Assembly (NCBI RefSeq): GCF_014203225.1
Contig: NZ_JACHIO010000009.1
Location: 124,001 to 188,000, forward strand
Length of the DNA stretch: 64,000 bases
Reading direction: 5' to 3'
DNA from: Granulicella mallensis
GTDB taxonomy: Bacteria > Acidobacteriota > Terriglobia > Terriglobales > Acidobacteriaceae
Shown here: one piece after another, positions 44,365 through 52,882 of the stretch
How the letters are laid out: each line of letters begins with the position of its first letter
Numbering within the stretch: the stretch's first letter is position 1
Made by a program: the position numbers and the translations under genes
Notes under the pieces: generated by a model
What the model was told of the DNA's origin: nothing
Seen by the model: the letters and a program-made list of their open reading frames with translations, nothing else
Database searches by the model: none

Positions 44365-45241
44365 ACTTGGCAGCCAGGAACAGGCGCAAATCATTTGGGA
44401 GTACTCCAGCCAATTCCTGCCATGTAAGCAACTTCAGGCGGTAACGGAGTTCGTGAGAACGAACGGCGCGAATGATCCGGTACCATGCCTCGATCAAATC
44501 GGGACGACGAGCATCGCATAGAACACAAAATGAATCGCCGGTCGCGTGGGCCGCCAATGCGCCACGTATCAATTGGTAGCTACAAACTTTTCCATTTCGC
44601 GATGGAAGCTCGATCAGGTCAAACACGGCTTCCAGATCTCGATATCGGGATATGAGCCCGCATCTGGCCGACTGAAAGTCTGATTCAGTCAGTTTCGCTT
44701 CCACCAGCAGACAGTCGATCTTCATATCAATCTCTGTGTTGTCGCGCTTGTCATTGTGTATGGGTGTGCGCGGCTTAAATCCGAACTCGGGTACTGCGTG
44801 AGAGTCGACTCCAAGCATTGCCTGGGCACGTTCGGAGATCAGAACGCCAGGATGACAAAAGATGTTCATAAGCAGGGCATCAGAACTATGGGCACAGTCC
44901 AGTTCCTTCCAGTCCCAATTCGCACGTACTCTCGCTCTCTTGAAGGCCGTATGAACTTTGCCGAGTCGCCTTTCCCATTGTGGATGATTGGCAATCTCCC
45001 GATAAGAGGGCGGATAGAAGTTTCCGTGCTGGCATTCGTCGCTATGTCCAAAGAGCACTCCAGGAGCGGCGCCGTCAGTCCGGTCGTAGCGAAGTCCCTT
45101 TACCTTTGCGAATTGCAGAGCACGAAGGCTCAATTCGGTCCGCAACTCAATGCCCTCTGGAATATCGAAATCTAAGTGTTCGAGTACCGGCATGACTTCC
45201 ATTATAGACGAAGAAAAAGCGAATACGTATTTGGCCCGCAT
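44339..45241 (-). CDS. Uncharacterised protein with a PD-(D/E)XK-like nuclease motif
   Basis: 300 residues. The segment EIDMKIDCLLVEAKLTESDF (170-189) has a D...ExK arrangement (candidate Asp172/Asp176, Glu181, Lys183) like the PD-(D/E)XK nuclease fold; after it come RYRDLEAVFDLIELP, YQLIRGALAA and DARRPDLIEAWYRI, segments I associate with a family of putative restriction-like endonucleases of unknown specificity, though I cannot name it firmly. No methylase or helicase gene is adjacent. The start is uncertain because no good ribosome site precedes the ATG; a second ATG is at 45202. Its small partner gene overlaps downstream. A defence or mobile-element role is an inference from position in the island. 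Confidence 0.55.
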   Translation of the reverse strand: MRAKYVFAFSSSIMEVMPVLEHLDFDIPEGIELRTELSLRALQFAKVKGLRYDRTDGAAPGVLFGHSDECQHGNFYPPSYREIANHPQWERRLGKVHTAFKRARVRANWDWKELDCAHSSDALLMNIFCHPGVLISERAQAMLGVDSHAVPEFGFKPRTPIHNDKRDNTEIDMKIDCLLVEAKLTESDFQSARCGLISRYRDLEAVFDLIELPSRNGKVCSYQLIRGALAAHATGDSFCVLCDARRPDLIEAWYRIIRAVRSHELRYRLKLLTWQELAGVLPNDLRLFLAAKYGIHQSGC

Positions 45242-46046
45242 CGTTGGGATGAGATTTAAGGTGAGTGTTTCGGATCACATAGAGATTGCCGTTTGGCTGG
45301 CACTGCCGCACCCATAGGCGTATCGAGCCGAAGGATTCCCCAGGCGTGAATCGTGGGGGAACGTACCAGTAACGATGCAGATTATTACGCGGTTCACGGC
45401 TGGCGTCCCAGCAGTTAGCTTGAAACCATCGGGAATCAGCTACCCGCCAGCCTCAGCCCGCGCAGTGAGAGGTCGATACCGGTCGGGTACGCAGAACCGT
45501 CGATTTCTAAGATAATCGACTCAGATTATTTCTCTTTCAACGGATTCCAATGGAATAAACAGCCGAAAAATTGTTCCCGATTGATCCGGGGCCTGATTGC
45601 TTCACACTCTAAGCATGCCGCGATGTCTGTCGATAATCTCTTTGCTCAACCAGCTTTATGTCCACCCTCGTCTAGTGACTACTGCCAGATTTCGACGCCC
45701 CTCCTCCGCTTGAGCCGCCTTTCAGCTTACCGGCAATCGCAGTAATGGAGAAGGCGTTGTGTCGTGCATCGGAACGGCTGAATGGTTTGGTTCCGAATAG
45801 GTTAGCTATGCTGTAACGTGAAGTGTCAGCCCCGTGATTGGGATGCATAGAAGAATGTAACGCTGAACAAAGCCGTCTCTGGTTTCGAACTGCCGAAGTC
45901 AATGCTGACGTGGAGTTGTGGTAACGAAAAACCCGAAATTTATGGCAGCCAATAAGGTACAAAACGGCACTAAACCACTCTATTCGGGGCACTGCATTCG
46001 ACGGAAAGGCCCAATTTTATCAACTGGTTAGATGAAACTGCCAAAA
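45242..46046. other. Non-coding right end of island 1
   Basis: About 800 bp with no supported gene. The last ~110 bp (about 45935-46046) resemble 48704-48820 in front of the third att copy (shared words such as GCCAATAAGG and CATTCGACGGAA), so both belong to the conserved end of related elements. Confidence 0.5.
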
Positions 46047-46110
46047 CTGCAAAACCTTTATGCGTCGGTTCGATCCCGACCCGCGCCTCCAAATCTCCTC
46101 AACAACTTAG
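46047..46110 (+). repeat. att-like direct repeat, copy 2
   Basis: 64 bp, identical to 30848-30911. It carries the tRNA-Cys 3' half but no 5' half, so it makes no tRNA. It ends island 1 and starts island 2. Confidence 0.92.
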
Positions 46111-46152
46111 CAACAGTGAATATTCCCTGGTTGCCAATAAGCCGACAAGCCC

Positions 46153-46344
46153 TCATACAGCAACAGAATTCACAGCAAATTCAGCCGGGATCGTCTTGCC
46201 CAACTGACCGCTGAGCAACCCTGCCGCCATGTCTGCCGACTCGTCAAGAACCTGTTCGTAATGGATAAGAAGAGTGGTGGGTCGCGAGTGGCCAAGGCGC
46301 TGCTGCGCAGCCTTGATATCCACCTTCACTGCAACCATCTGGGT
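46153..46344 (-). pseudogene. C-terminal stub of a tyrosine recombinase (integrase)
   Basis: About 61 codons reading MVAVKVDIKAAQQRLGHSRP, then TTLLIHYEQVLDESADMAAG. LGHSRPTT...IHYEQV is the end of the catalytic domain of tyrosine integrases, with the conserved His (GHS) and the nucleophilic Tyr (HYEQ). The catalytic N-terminal residues (Arg, Lys, HxxR) are missing upstream, where the frame is lost. It points towards the adjacent att copy, as integrases of tRNA-inserted elements do. Confidence 0.65.
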
Positions 46345-46924
46345 GGCCCCCCAAGGCAGACATTAACTCCCGAGAGCACGCCCGATTCTTCCGGCATCTC
46401 AACCTTTGCCGGAACAGGAACGAGTATCTCTCAAGTGACCATCGGCGGCCGCACCATGCAGTTGAACGCAAGATTAGCGTTCTGACTTACATATTAAACA
46501 TAAGTAATATTTAGACAATCGATTTACTAGAAGAAACTGTATTGACATAGAGATTCTTCGCCTGTTAGTGTTCCGGTTTATCAGACATGGTGCGCAGGAT
46601 CTTGTAGCGAAAAGACTTGAAAACTAGTCTGACCTACGAGATACCTGCGCGCTGAATATCTGTTGTGTACGTTTAGCAATCTTGACTCCACACTCGAAGG
46701 AGCAACAAAGATGCATATCTCACTCGTCCCTCAAGGTCTCAACCGAAGTACGGTCAGTTGAGGCGCCCTCTCGCACGATTGGGGGGATGATCTCCGTTTA
46801 AGCCCGAACAAAAAACCAGGCCCCGAACTCTTCTCGACTCGGGCTATAGAGAGTTGTGCGCTTGAATACCCCTCTCTTCCCTGTCCACCACAACGCACAT
46901 CCACCTACAGCAAAAGGAGGCAAC
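46345..46924. other. Degraded region upstream of the GH18 gene
   Basis: About 580 bp without a supported gene; probably the remains of the integrase 5' part and the promoter region of the next gene. Confidence 0.4.
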
Positions 46925-48418
46925 ATGTCACGCACCTGCAACTTCGCTACGCTGGTCGGTCAAAAGCACTCCATCCTTCGGTGTTCTCTCTTCCTCGCGA
47001 TCGTTTTCCTAATGCCCCTCACGTTAATGCACGCACAAAACACCTTGACCACCGGCACACCCTACAACATCGTCAATGAGAACAGCGGTTCCTGCGTGGA
47101 CGACACCGCTTCGGGCACGGCGAATGGAACCGCCGTGCAGCAGTGGGCTTGCGGTGAAGGCACTTACAGCACCCAACCCAACCAACAGTGGGAGTTCGAG
47201 AACGGAACCGCCAGTGGCTACTATTACGTCGCCAACGTCAACGCTCCGGCCGAAACCTGGAATGTAACCGGCAACGGAACTACCAATGGCAGCCTCATAC
47301 AGACGTGGACCTATGCTGGAAACCCCAATGAGGAATGGGAGGCCGTGTCGCTAGGAAATGGCTACTATAAATTTGTAGGCCAAGGTAGCGGTCTCTGCCT
47401 GGACACGCCGAGCGCCTCTACCGCAAACGGTGTGCATCTGGATATCTACACCTGCAATGGAACAGCTGCGCAGGCGTTCAAACTCGTCACACCTTCGTCT
47501 GGCACGGGCACCGGTACTGCCACGAACCTCTTCGCGCCGTTCGAATATGTGGGCGACTTGGGCGATGCCAATCAAATTCCGGGCATCGTATCGGCTTCTG
47601 GAGCGAAGGCGGTCATACTGGCTTTCCTGGATCCAGACAACAATGGCTGCAACTTGATCTGGCCTGGCGCAAGCGGGCCGTTGCCCAATGACACGGTAGG
47701 CAGCACCAGCATGGGCACTGCGATTGCAGATTTGCAGGCTGCTGGTGTAACCGTCGCCCTTTCACAAGGCGGCGCAGGCGGCCAGGAGGCTGCCGCATAT
47801 TGCAGCACAGCTGCGGCGACTCAGGCGGTCTATCAGCAGCTAATCACCAAGTACCATGTCAATTGGCTCGACTTTGACGTCGAATATTCCGAAACTTCGG
47901 GTCAGTCGGTCAGACGTGCTCAAGCGTTGGCTGCCTTGCAGGCGGCTAATCCGGGGCTGATCATCTCCTACACTCTTCCGCTCGGTCCAGGCGGACTTGA
48001 CCCCGGCACAGGTGGCGGCCTCACTGACATCACCGACGCCAAAGCAGCTGGCCTTAATCTCAACATTGTCAATGGTATGGCCATGGATTTCGGCGGAACA
48101 AACGAGAATCAGCCGGAACTATCCGAAGAGGGTGCTGCCGCGTTGAAGTCACAAATTCAATCCGCTGGGTTAACCTCGACGGTTGGACTCACATTCTTGC
48201 CCGGAACAAGTGACGATACCCCTCCGAACTATTTCACCCTTGCCAATGCCACCACGATGTTGAACTGGGCAGAAACGAACAAATACGTCACGCTACTGTC
48301 CTTCTGGGAGCTCAATCGCGACAACGGCGGTTGCCCCGGCTCAACGGTAGACGAGGACACGTGCAGCGGCGTCAGCCAATCCAGCTACGAATTCTCCTCG
48401 ATCTTTAGGACGTTCTAG
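46925..48418 (+). CDS. Secreted ricin-type lectin plus GH18-like glycosidase
   Basis: 497 residues from the ATG at 46925, which has AAAGGAGG five bases ahead; an upstream in-frame start would precede the signal peptide. Signal peptide about 1-37 (ending LMHAQN). Residues ~40-195 form a ricin B beta-trefoil (NENSGSCVDD, QQWEF, GSGLCLDTPS) binding carbohydrate. Residues ~200-497 form a GH18-like barrel; the catalytic strand NWLDFDVE gives Asp316, Asp318 and the proton donor Glu320, though the first Asp of the DxxDxDxE pattern is Asn313. Probably acts on chitin or a similar N-acetyl-hexosamine polymer; the substitution could alter activity. It is the only intact gene of island 2. Confidence 0.83.
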   Translation: MSRTCNFATLVGQKHSILRCSLFLAIVFLMPLTLMHAQNTLTTGTPYNIVNENSGSCVDDTASGTANGTAVQQWACGEGTYSTQPNQQWEFENGTASGYYYVANVNAPAETWNVTGNGTTNGSLIQTWTYAGNPNEEWEAVSLGNGYYKFVGQGSGLCLDTPSASTANGVHLDIYTCNGTAAQAFKLVTPSSGTGTGTATNLFAPFEYVGDLGDANQIPGIVSASGAKAVILAFLDPDNNGCNLIWPGASGPLPNDTVGSTSMGTAIADLQAAGVTVALSQGGAGGQEAAAYCSTAAATQAVYQQLITKYHVNWLDFDVEYSETSGQSVRRAQALAALQAANPGLIISYTLPLGPGGLDPGTGGGLTDITDAKAAGLNLNIVNGMAMDFGGTNENQPELSEEGAAALKSQIQSAGLTSTVGLTFLPGTSDDTPPNYFTLANATTMLNWAETNKYVTLLSFWELNRDNGGCPGSTVDEDTCSGVSQSSYEFSSIFRTF

Positions 48419-48502
48419 CTGTGAAGTATCAATAGGTAGTCCATTCGATCTGACGGCGAGAAGCTGGTTCTACGACGAATCAGTAATCTCGGAGGAGACC
48501 GA

Positions 48503-48717
48503 ATGGACAACCACCAGAATGCCCGACTGACGGTACATAGATAGCAAAAAGAGTACTGGAGCAGGAGTTGACGTTGAAGCTGGCCGCGGCCAGCTTCAAC
48601 GTCAGCGCGAAGACCGCGGCCAAGTGGATGCGGCGCTACCGGGTCACTCCGAAGAGGTATCGGGGCAGGCGGGCCAATCGAACTCCGCAAATAGGAGTTA
48701 GCGGATACAAACTTTAA
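48503..48717 (+). pseudogene. IS481-type transposase N-terminal remnant
   Basis: MDNHQNARLTVH then, after a frameshift and a small deletion, VLEQELTLKLAAASFNVSAK and KWMRRYRV: the N-terminal helix-turn-helix start of IS481 family transposases. The rest of the protein and inverted ends are absent. Confidence 0.6.
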
Positions 48718-48820
48718 GGTTGCCAATAAGGGATAAAAGGGTGCTAAAACCAACGATTCCTGGGTACTTCATTCGACGGAATTCGCGGTATTTTCAATGC
48801 TTTGCGCGAAGGCCCCAAAA

Positions 48821-48884
48821 CTGCAAAACCTTTATGCGTCGATTCGATCCCGACCCCCGCCTCCAAATCTCCTCAACAACTTAG
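48821..48884 (+). repeat. att-like direct repeat, copy 3
   Basis: 62 of 64 matches to the tRNA-Cys copy. Downstream of it, words like GCTGTGGC and GTGGGCCGCC recall the sequence beyond the tRNA at 30930-31000, as if the original right flank or an old att region is preserved. Confidence 0.88.
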
Positions 48885-49032
48885 AGCGACCGACTAATCC
48901 AGACTTTTCGCTGTGGCTGACATTAGGGCAGCCAATTTACGTTAAGCCCGGATTCATCAGCCGAGTGGGCCGCCACAGGCAAGAGAACGAACTCGACTCC
49001 TGCCGCGCAATCCGGCGAGCGGTGGCCGGTAA

Positions 49033-50334
49033 TTATTTGCCGAAGCCGGGCACATCGACACGGCGAACGACGTGGTCCTGAATCCAGTGCGCGTCCCACC
49101 ACTCTTTGGGGTCGATCTGGACTCCATCGAGTTGCATGGCAAAGTGAATGTGGTCGCCGCCAGCCATCCCAGTCATGCCGCTCAGACCCATGATCTGCGA
49201 GCGCTTGACCTCGTCGCCCACATGCACGTCGATCCGGCTCATGTGGCCATAGATGGTCTGCAGGCCATATCCATGGTCCACTACGATGCAGTTGCCATAG
49301 ATACCTAGGGGTGCCGCCCAGACGATACGGCCGTCATTCGACGCCTCGACGCCAACATGCTGGGTAACGGCGAGGTCGTAGCCGAGATGCACCTGCTGAT
49401 CGATCTTCTGGCCATGATAGATATAGCTGCGCACGTCAGCGAAGGTCGCCTCGGCCTGCGCGTGCGACTGACGCGCGAAGGGCTCGTGCCAGAGGAAGTG
49501 GTCGGCAGTCTTGAGACGCAGGTCGGACAGCGTCTTGTTATTGGCCTGACGCATCTCGGTATTGATCTTGACGAAGCGCGCGACAGGATCGCCCGTGCCA
49601 TTGGGATCCAGTTCGCTAAGCACCTTCTGCATGAATTGGTCGGAGATCTGAATCTGGTGCTGCGTATACACGGGCTGTTCCCTCTTCGGGAAGACGACGG
49701 TCAGCGGCGTAGTCACATCGTTGCCGGACCCGTTTGAAGCATAGGCCAGCGGAGTCGTACTGGCAGGCATGTTCCACGCAAAGGCAAACAAGGAGAACAA
49801 GCCAGGTTTACCGCCAGGCATCGGCCACGCACGGAAGGCCTGGTCGCCGACCCGGACCCCTGCGGAGGTGTAGTTGCCGGTGATGTTCATGGTAGCCAGG
49901 TCCGCCATGCCAAGGTACAGGTAGTGCTGGTCGGAGTCCGCGCTGACGAGAGGCGGCTGGGTGACCACGTTGACGTCGCGTTCCCAGCGAGAGGTGCCAT
50001 GGAGCAGACCGCCGGACGTGGCTTCTAGGACCAGGTGGGCAGGGCCGTCATGCAACTGGGGAGTAGTCTTAACGCCGACCTGAAAATTGAAAGTCGTATC
50101 AATGTTTTTGGATGTGGCGTTTGTCTCCCATGCCTGATACTTCGCGCCGTTCTGTGTCACCGTGGCAGTGAGCTTGCTAACACCATGAGGATCGTGGATG
50201 TGGACGGCAATGGGAGTCGCCGGCCCAATGACGGTCGGGGAGGAGAGCACATCCAAAGAAGGCTTGCTGCAGCCGGACAGAGTCAGCAATAACGGCAACA
50301 GAAGGATACTTGCATTGTTGATTGGAGTTCTCAC
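49033..50334 (-). CDS. M23-family metallopeptidase lipoprotein
   Basis: 433 residues. Signal peptide with lipobox LSGC (Cys22), so a lipoprotein. The C-terminal LytM/M23 domain (about 300-425) has zinc ligands in HLGYDLA (His and Asp), and HIHF with the second His pair, and the core YGNCIVVDHGYGLQTIYGHM and GDEVKRSQIMGLSG. It cleaves peptide crosslinks in peptidoglycan or acts as a cell-wall regulator; which bond is not readable. The N-terminal ~270 residues contain beta-rich, Ig-like sequence of unknown function. Convergent with nothing; its 3' end faces the third att copy. Confidence 0.88.
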   Translation of the reverse strand: MRTPINNASILLLPLLLTLSGCSKPSLDVLSSPTVIGPATPIAVHIHDPHGVSKLTATVTQNGAKYQAWETNATSKNIDTTFNFQVGVKTTPQLHDGPAHLVLEATSGGLLHGTSRWERDVNVVTQPPLVSADSDQHYLYLGMADLATMNITGNYTSAGVRVGDQAFRAWPMPGGKPGLFSLFAFAWNMPASTTPLAYASNGSGNDVTTPLTVVFPKREQPVYTQHQIQISDQFMQKVLSELDPNGTGDPVARFVKINTEMRQANNKTLSDLRLKTADHFLWHEPFARQSHAQAEATFADVRSYIYHGQKIDQQVHLGYDLAVTQHVGVEASNDGRIVWAAPLGIYGNCIVVDHGYGLQTIYGHMSRIDVHVGDEVKRSQIMGLSGMTGMAGGDHIHFAMQLDGVQIDPKEWWDAHWIQDHVVRRVDVPGFGK

Positions 50335-50476
50335 AAGTCGATTCTAGCCTCAAAGCATGTCCGTGACGTTTCTAAGTTTGCCACCCCGAAATCCATAACA
50401 AACATCGAGACCCGCATCCCTCGATGGAAGAAGCATGTAGTCGATAAAAGGTTGAAGGACGAAATGCGCATAACGT

Positions 50477-52807
50477 CTAGAAGGTGGTATTGAGGCGGAG
50501 GCTGAAGCTTCGCGCAGGACCGATGGCATTGCCGGAGAAGAGGCCCCCAAAGTCGATGACATTCAAACGGTTGTTGAGATTGTCTCCATCGATTTGAAAG
50601 CGGGAATTGATTTTTTCGCTCATATAGACGGTTGCGCCAAGCGATGCCTGAACGGAAAGGGACGGGTCTACGCGGCCGCGATCGAAGTTGAGACGATTGA
50701 CGACATCAGGACCGTATTGAGCCAGAGCATCCTCTTGTGTGCCTTCAAATTCGAAAGGAAGACCAGAGCCGGAGAGAAGTCCTGCAGCAAGCCAGATGCG
50801 GGGCAAAAGTTGGTATTTGAACCGTGTGCGGAGCGTGTTGCGCTGGTCCTGAGAGTCGGGGAAATGGCCGCTAAGCTGGGTAAGAGCCGCGCTCACGTCG
50901 TCTCCGAGAAAGAGGCCTCCGGTTACCGGGAACCAGACGTTGCCCACCATGTACGAATAGCTGACATAGCCGGTGAGATTGCCCAGGTGCACCAGATCGA
51001 GCTTCCCTTCCGCGCCGTAGATGACAGCCTTATCAAAGGCGATGGGATAACTTACGCCGGTATTGAGAAGCTGGTCGTCATCGGCGTAGTTACGGACGTC
51101 GCGACGATAGACGTTCACGTCGAGCCGCAGCCTCTCCGCCACAGACTTGCTTGCGCCGGCTTCAAAGTAGTTGCCTTCGGAGGGTTTGACTGGAAGCTTC
51201 AGGACTTGAGGATCTACGGACTGAATGTAGCCTGAGCTCGAGATGAGAATATTTTCGTTGGAGGGCGTCTGGAAGATGCGGTCGTAAGAGGCATGTACGA
51301 CCGTGTTGATCGAGGGAAGATAGCGCCCGATGGACAAGCGCGGGCTGACGGCATTTTGGTTGAGGAGAAGCTGGTAGTGGTCCCAACGAAGGCCGCCGCT
51401 CAAAGTCCACTGTCCAAGACGAACGAGGTCTTCGACGAAGGCAGATTGTTCGAGGTCGGGCCTGCTCTGAATGAAGGGCGGAAGCGTGGTGGGAGTTCCG
51501 TCGTCGAACTGGGTGGGATCGGTAAGGGTGAAGCTGAATTTTTCGTGCAGGAAGGTGGCGTCGGATTCGACACCCGCCTTGAACTCCTGATGGCCATGGT
51601 GAAAAGATACCGTGTCCTTGAAGTAGCCTTCACGGAAGTCGTTTTTCTGGAACGCAATGATCGGGGTAGACAGCGGGTTGGAGTAGAGGTCGTTAGCATT
51701 GTCGCGGACCATGCCGACGAGGCTGGTGAGCAGGTTAGGCGAGAAAGTGTGCTGATAGCCCGCTGTGCCGATCGTCTCGAAGTTATCGCCGTTCTGAATC
51801 TGCCCAGCCTGCTCCTGAAGCAGTTCGTTGGGAATCTGAAAACGAGATAGCTCATGCCGGACGCTTAGGTTGAAGCTGTCCCTGGGGGTAAAGTCACGCT
51901 CGTATCTCGCGGCGAAGTCTGCCGTCGTGCCCTTGTTCGTGAAATTCTCCGGAACGACAGGGTTGAGATAGTGACTCGTAGCGCTACCTGAAGCAGTTGC
52001 GAAGAGAGAGTTTTTGCCCCAGGTGTCCTGCAACTGGCCGAAAGATTGGAGGGTGGCGTAGCTGCCGCCGCCAAGAACCAGCTGGCCATGCAGGCCGGAA
52101 AGCGGCTGGTGTGTTGTGTTGAGTTCCACTACGCCACCAAGTTTTCTTCCGTACTCCGCAGGAAAGCCTGCGGTATAGACACTGATGGAGTCGAGGTCAT
52201 CGGCCTCAATCTCGGGACCGAAGCCTGGGGAACGGTTGTCCGTGAGAGGAACGCCGTCAACGATAAGTTGGGTTTGATACTCCGAACCGCGAGGGTGAAG
52301 GACAGCGTTGCCTTCATAGAGCCAGCCGGGTTGCGAGTTGATGAGATCCTGCACAGAGCGACCGGGAAGCGAGTCCACTTTGTCTTCGATCTGCGCCGAG
52401 CCAATCCTCATGATGGAAGAGGGGCCGTTTGGATCGACGAGAGAGCTACTGGCGGAGACATGGATGACGGTGCTGACAGGAGAAATCACGAGATGAAGAG
52501 TTCGCTCGACGGGAATTTCGGATCTTATCTCAAATGATGTCGCTACCGAAGCGAAGCTCTCTTTTTCAACCTTGAGGCTGTAAACGCCATAGGGAAGAGT
52601 TTTGATCGTGATGTTGCCGTCTTTGTTCGTTACAAGGCGACGAAAGTATTGGTTGGCTTCGTTGGAGAGTACAACAGCGCTTTCGACCCCATGTCCACCA
52701 GGGTCCGTAAGGGTAATGCGAAGCTCTCCGGTATTAACCTGGGCCAGAAGAGGGACCGCGGCAAAACAAAGCAATAGAACAAATAGGGAGATTTTCTTCA
52801 TCATCAA
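50477..52807 (-). CDS. TonB-dependent receptor
   Basis: 776 residues. Signal peptide (MMMKKISLFVLLLCFAAVPL). A carboxypeptidase-regulatory domain (about 25-105, GELRITLTDPGGHGVESAVV), then the plug (about 130-240, with SLPGRSVQDLINSQPGWLYE) and the barrel ending in the aromatic-terminated strand SFSLRLNTTF. Smaller than the island receptor (1127) and of a different subtype. Ligand unknown. Its ATG is close to a run of three Met codons; the 2805-2800 region gives a normal site. Gene stands alone between the M23 and WD40 genes, all leftward. Confidence 0.88.
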   Translation of the reverse strand: MMMKKISLFVLLLCFAAVPLLAQVNTGELRITLTDPGGHGVESAVVLSNEANQYFRRLVTNKDGNITIKTLPYGVYSLKVEKESFASVATSFEIRSEIPVERTLHLVISPVSTVIHVSASSSLVDPNGPSSIMRIGSAQIEDKVDSLPGRSVQDLINSQPGWLYEGNAVLHPRGSEYQTQLIVDGVPLTDNRSPGFGPEIEADDLDSISVYTAGFPAEYGRKLGGVVELNTTHQPLSGLHGQLVLGGGSYATLQSFGQLQDTWGKNSLFATASGSATSHYLNPVVPENFTNKGTTADFAARYERDFTPRDSFNLSVRHELSRFQIPNELLQEQAGQIQNGDNFETIGTAGYQHTFSPNLLTSLVGMVRDNANDLYSNPLSTPIIAFQKNDFREGYFKDTVSFHHGHQEFKAGVESDATFLHEKFSFTLTDPTQFDDGTPTTLPPFIQSRPDLEQSAFVEDLVRLGQWTLSGGLRWDHYQLLLNQNAVSPRLSIGRYLPSINTVVHASYDRIFQTPSNENILISSSGYIQSVDPQVLKLPVKPSEGNYFEAGASKSVAERLRLDVNVYRRDVRNYADDDQLLNTGVSYPIAFDKAVIYGAEGKLDLVHLGNLTGYVSYSYMVGNVWFPVTGGLFLGDDVSAALTQLSGHFPDSQDQRNTLRTRFKYQLLPRIWLAAGLLSGSGLPFEFEGTQEDALAQYGPDVVNRLNFDRGRVDPSLSVQASLGATVYMSEKINSRFQIDGDNLNNRLNVIDFGGLFSGNAIGPARSFSLRLNTTF

Positions 52808-52882
52808 TAACCGGTCTAATTTTCAGATTTGTGCTAAAGCTTACCCCTCGGAAAAGCAATCATCTTCTGATCTTCGCTATAC

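Larger units (their letters stand above)
30848..46110. mobile_element. Integrated genomic island 1 in tRNA-Cys
   Basis: A 15.3-kb interval flanked by perfect 64-bp direct repeats. Contents are accessory: receptor, lectin/pore-former, NHL lipoprotein, kinase with sigma factor, decayed genes and two uncharacterised genes. No intact integrase is inside, so it is presumably immobile now. Some cargo (receptor, kinase, NHL) is of families common in the phylum, so the island need not come from far away. Confidence 0.6.
46047..48884. mobile_element. Integrated island 2, 2.8 kb
   Basis: Between att copies 2 and 3. It contains a C-terminal integrase stub next to copy 2, one secreted ricin-lectin/GH18 gene and a transposase remnant. 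The stub suggests it was once a larger element reduced by deletion. Confidence 0.55.

Noticed and set aside
46047-46110. Second tRNA-Cys gene
   Set aside because: Only the 3' half is present; there is no D-arm or 5' acceptor strand, so it is an att copy.
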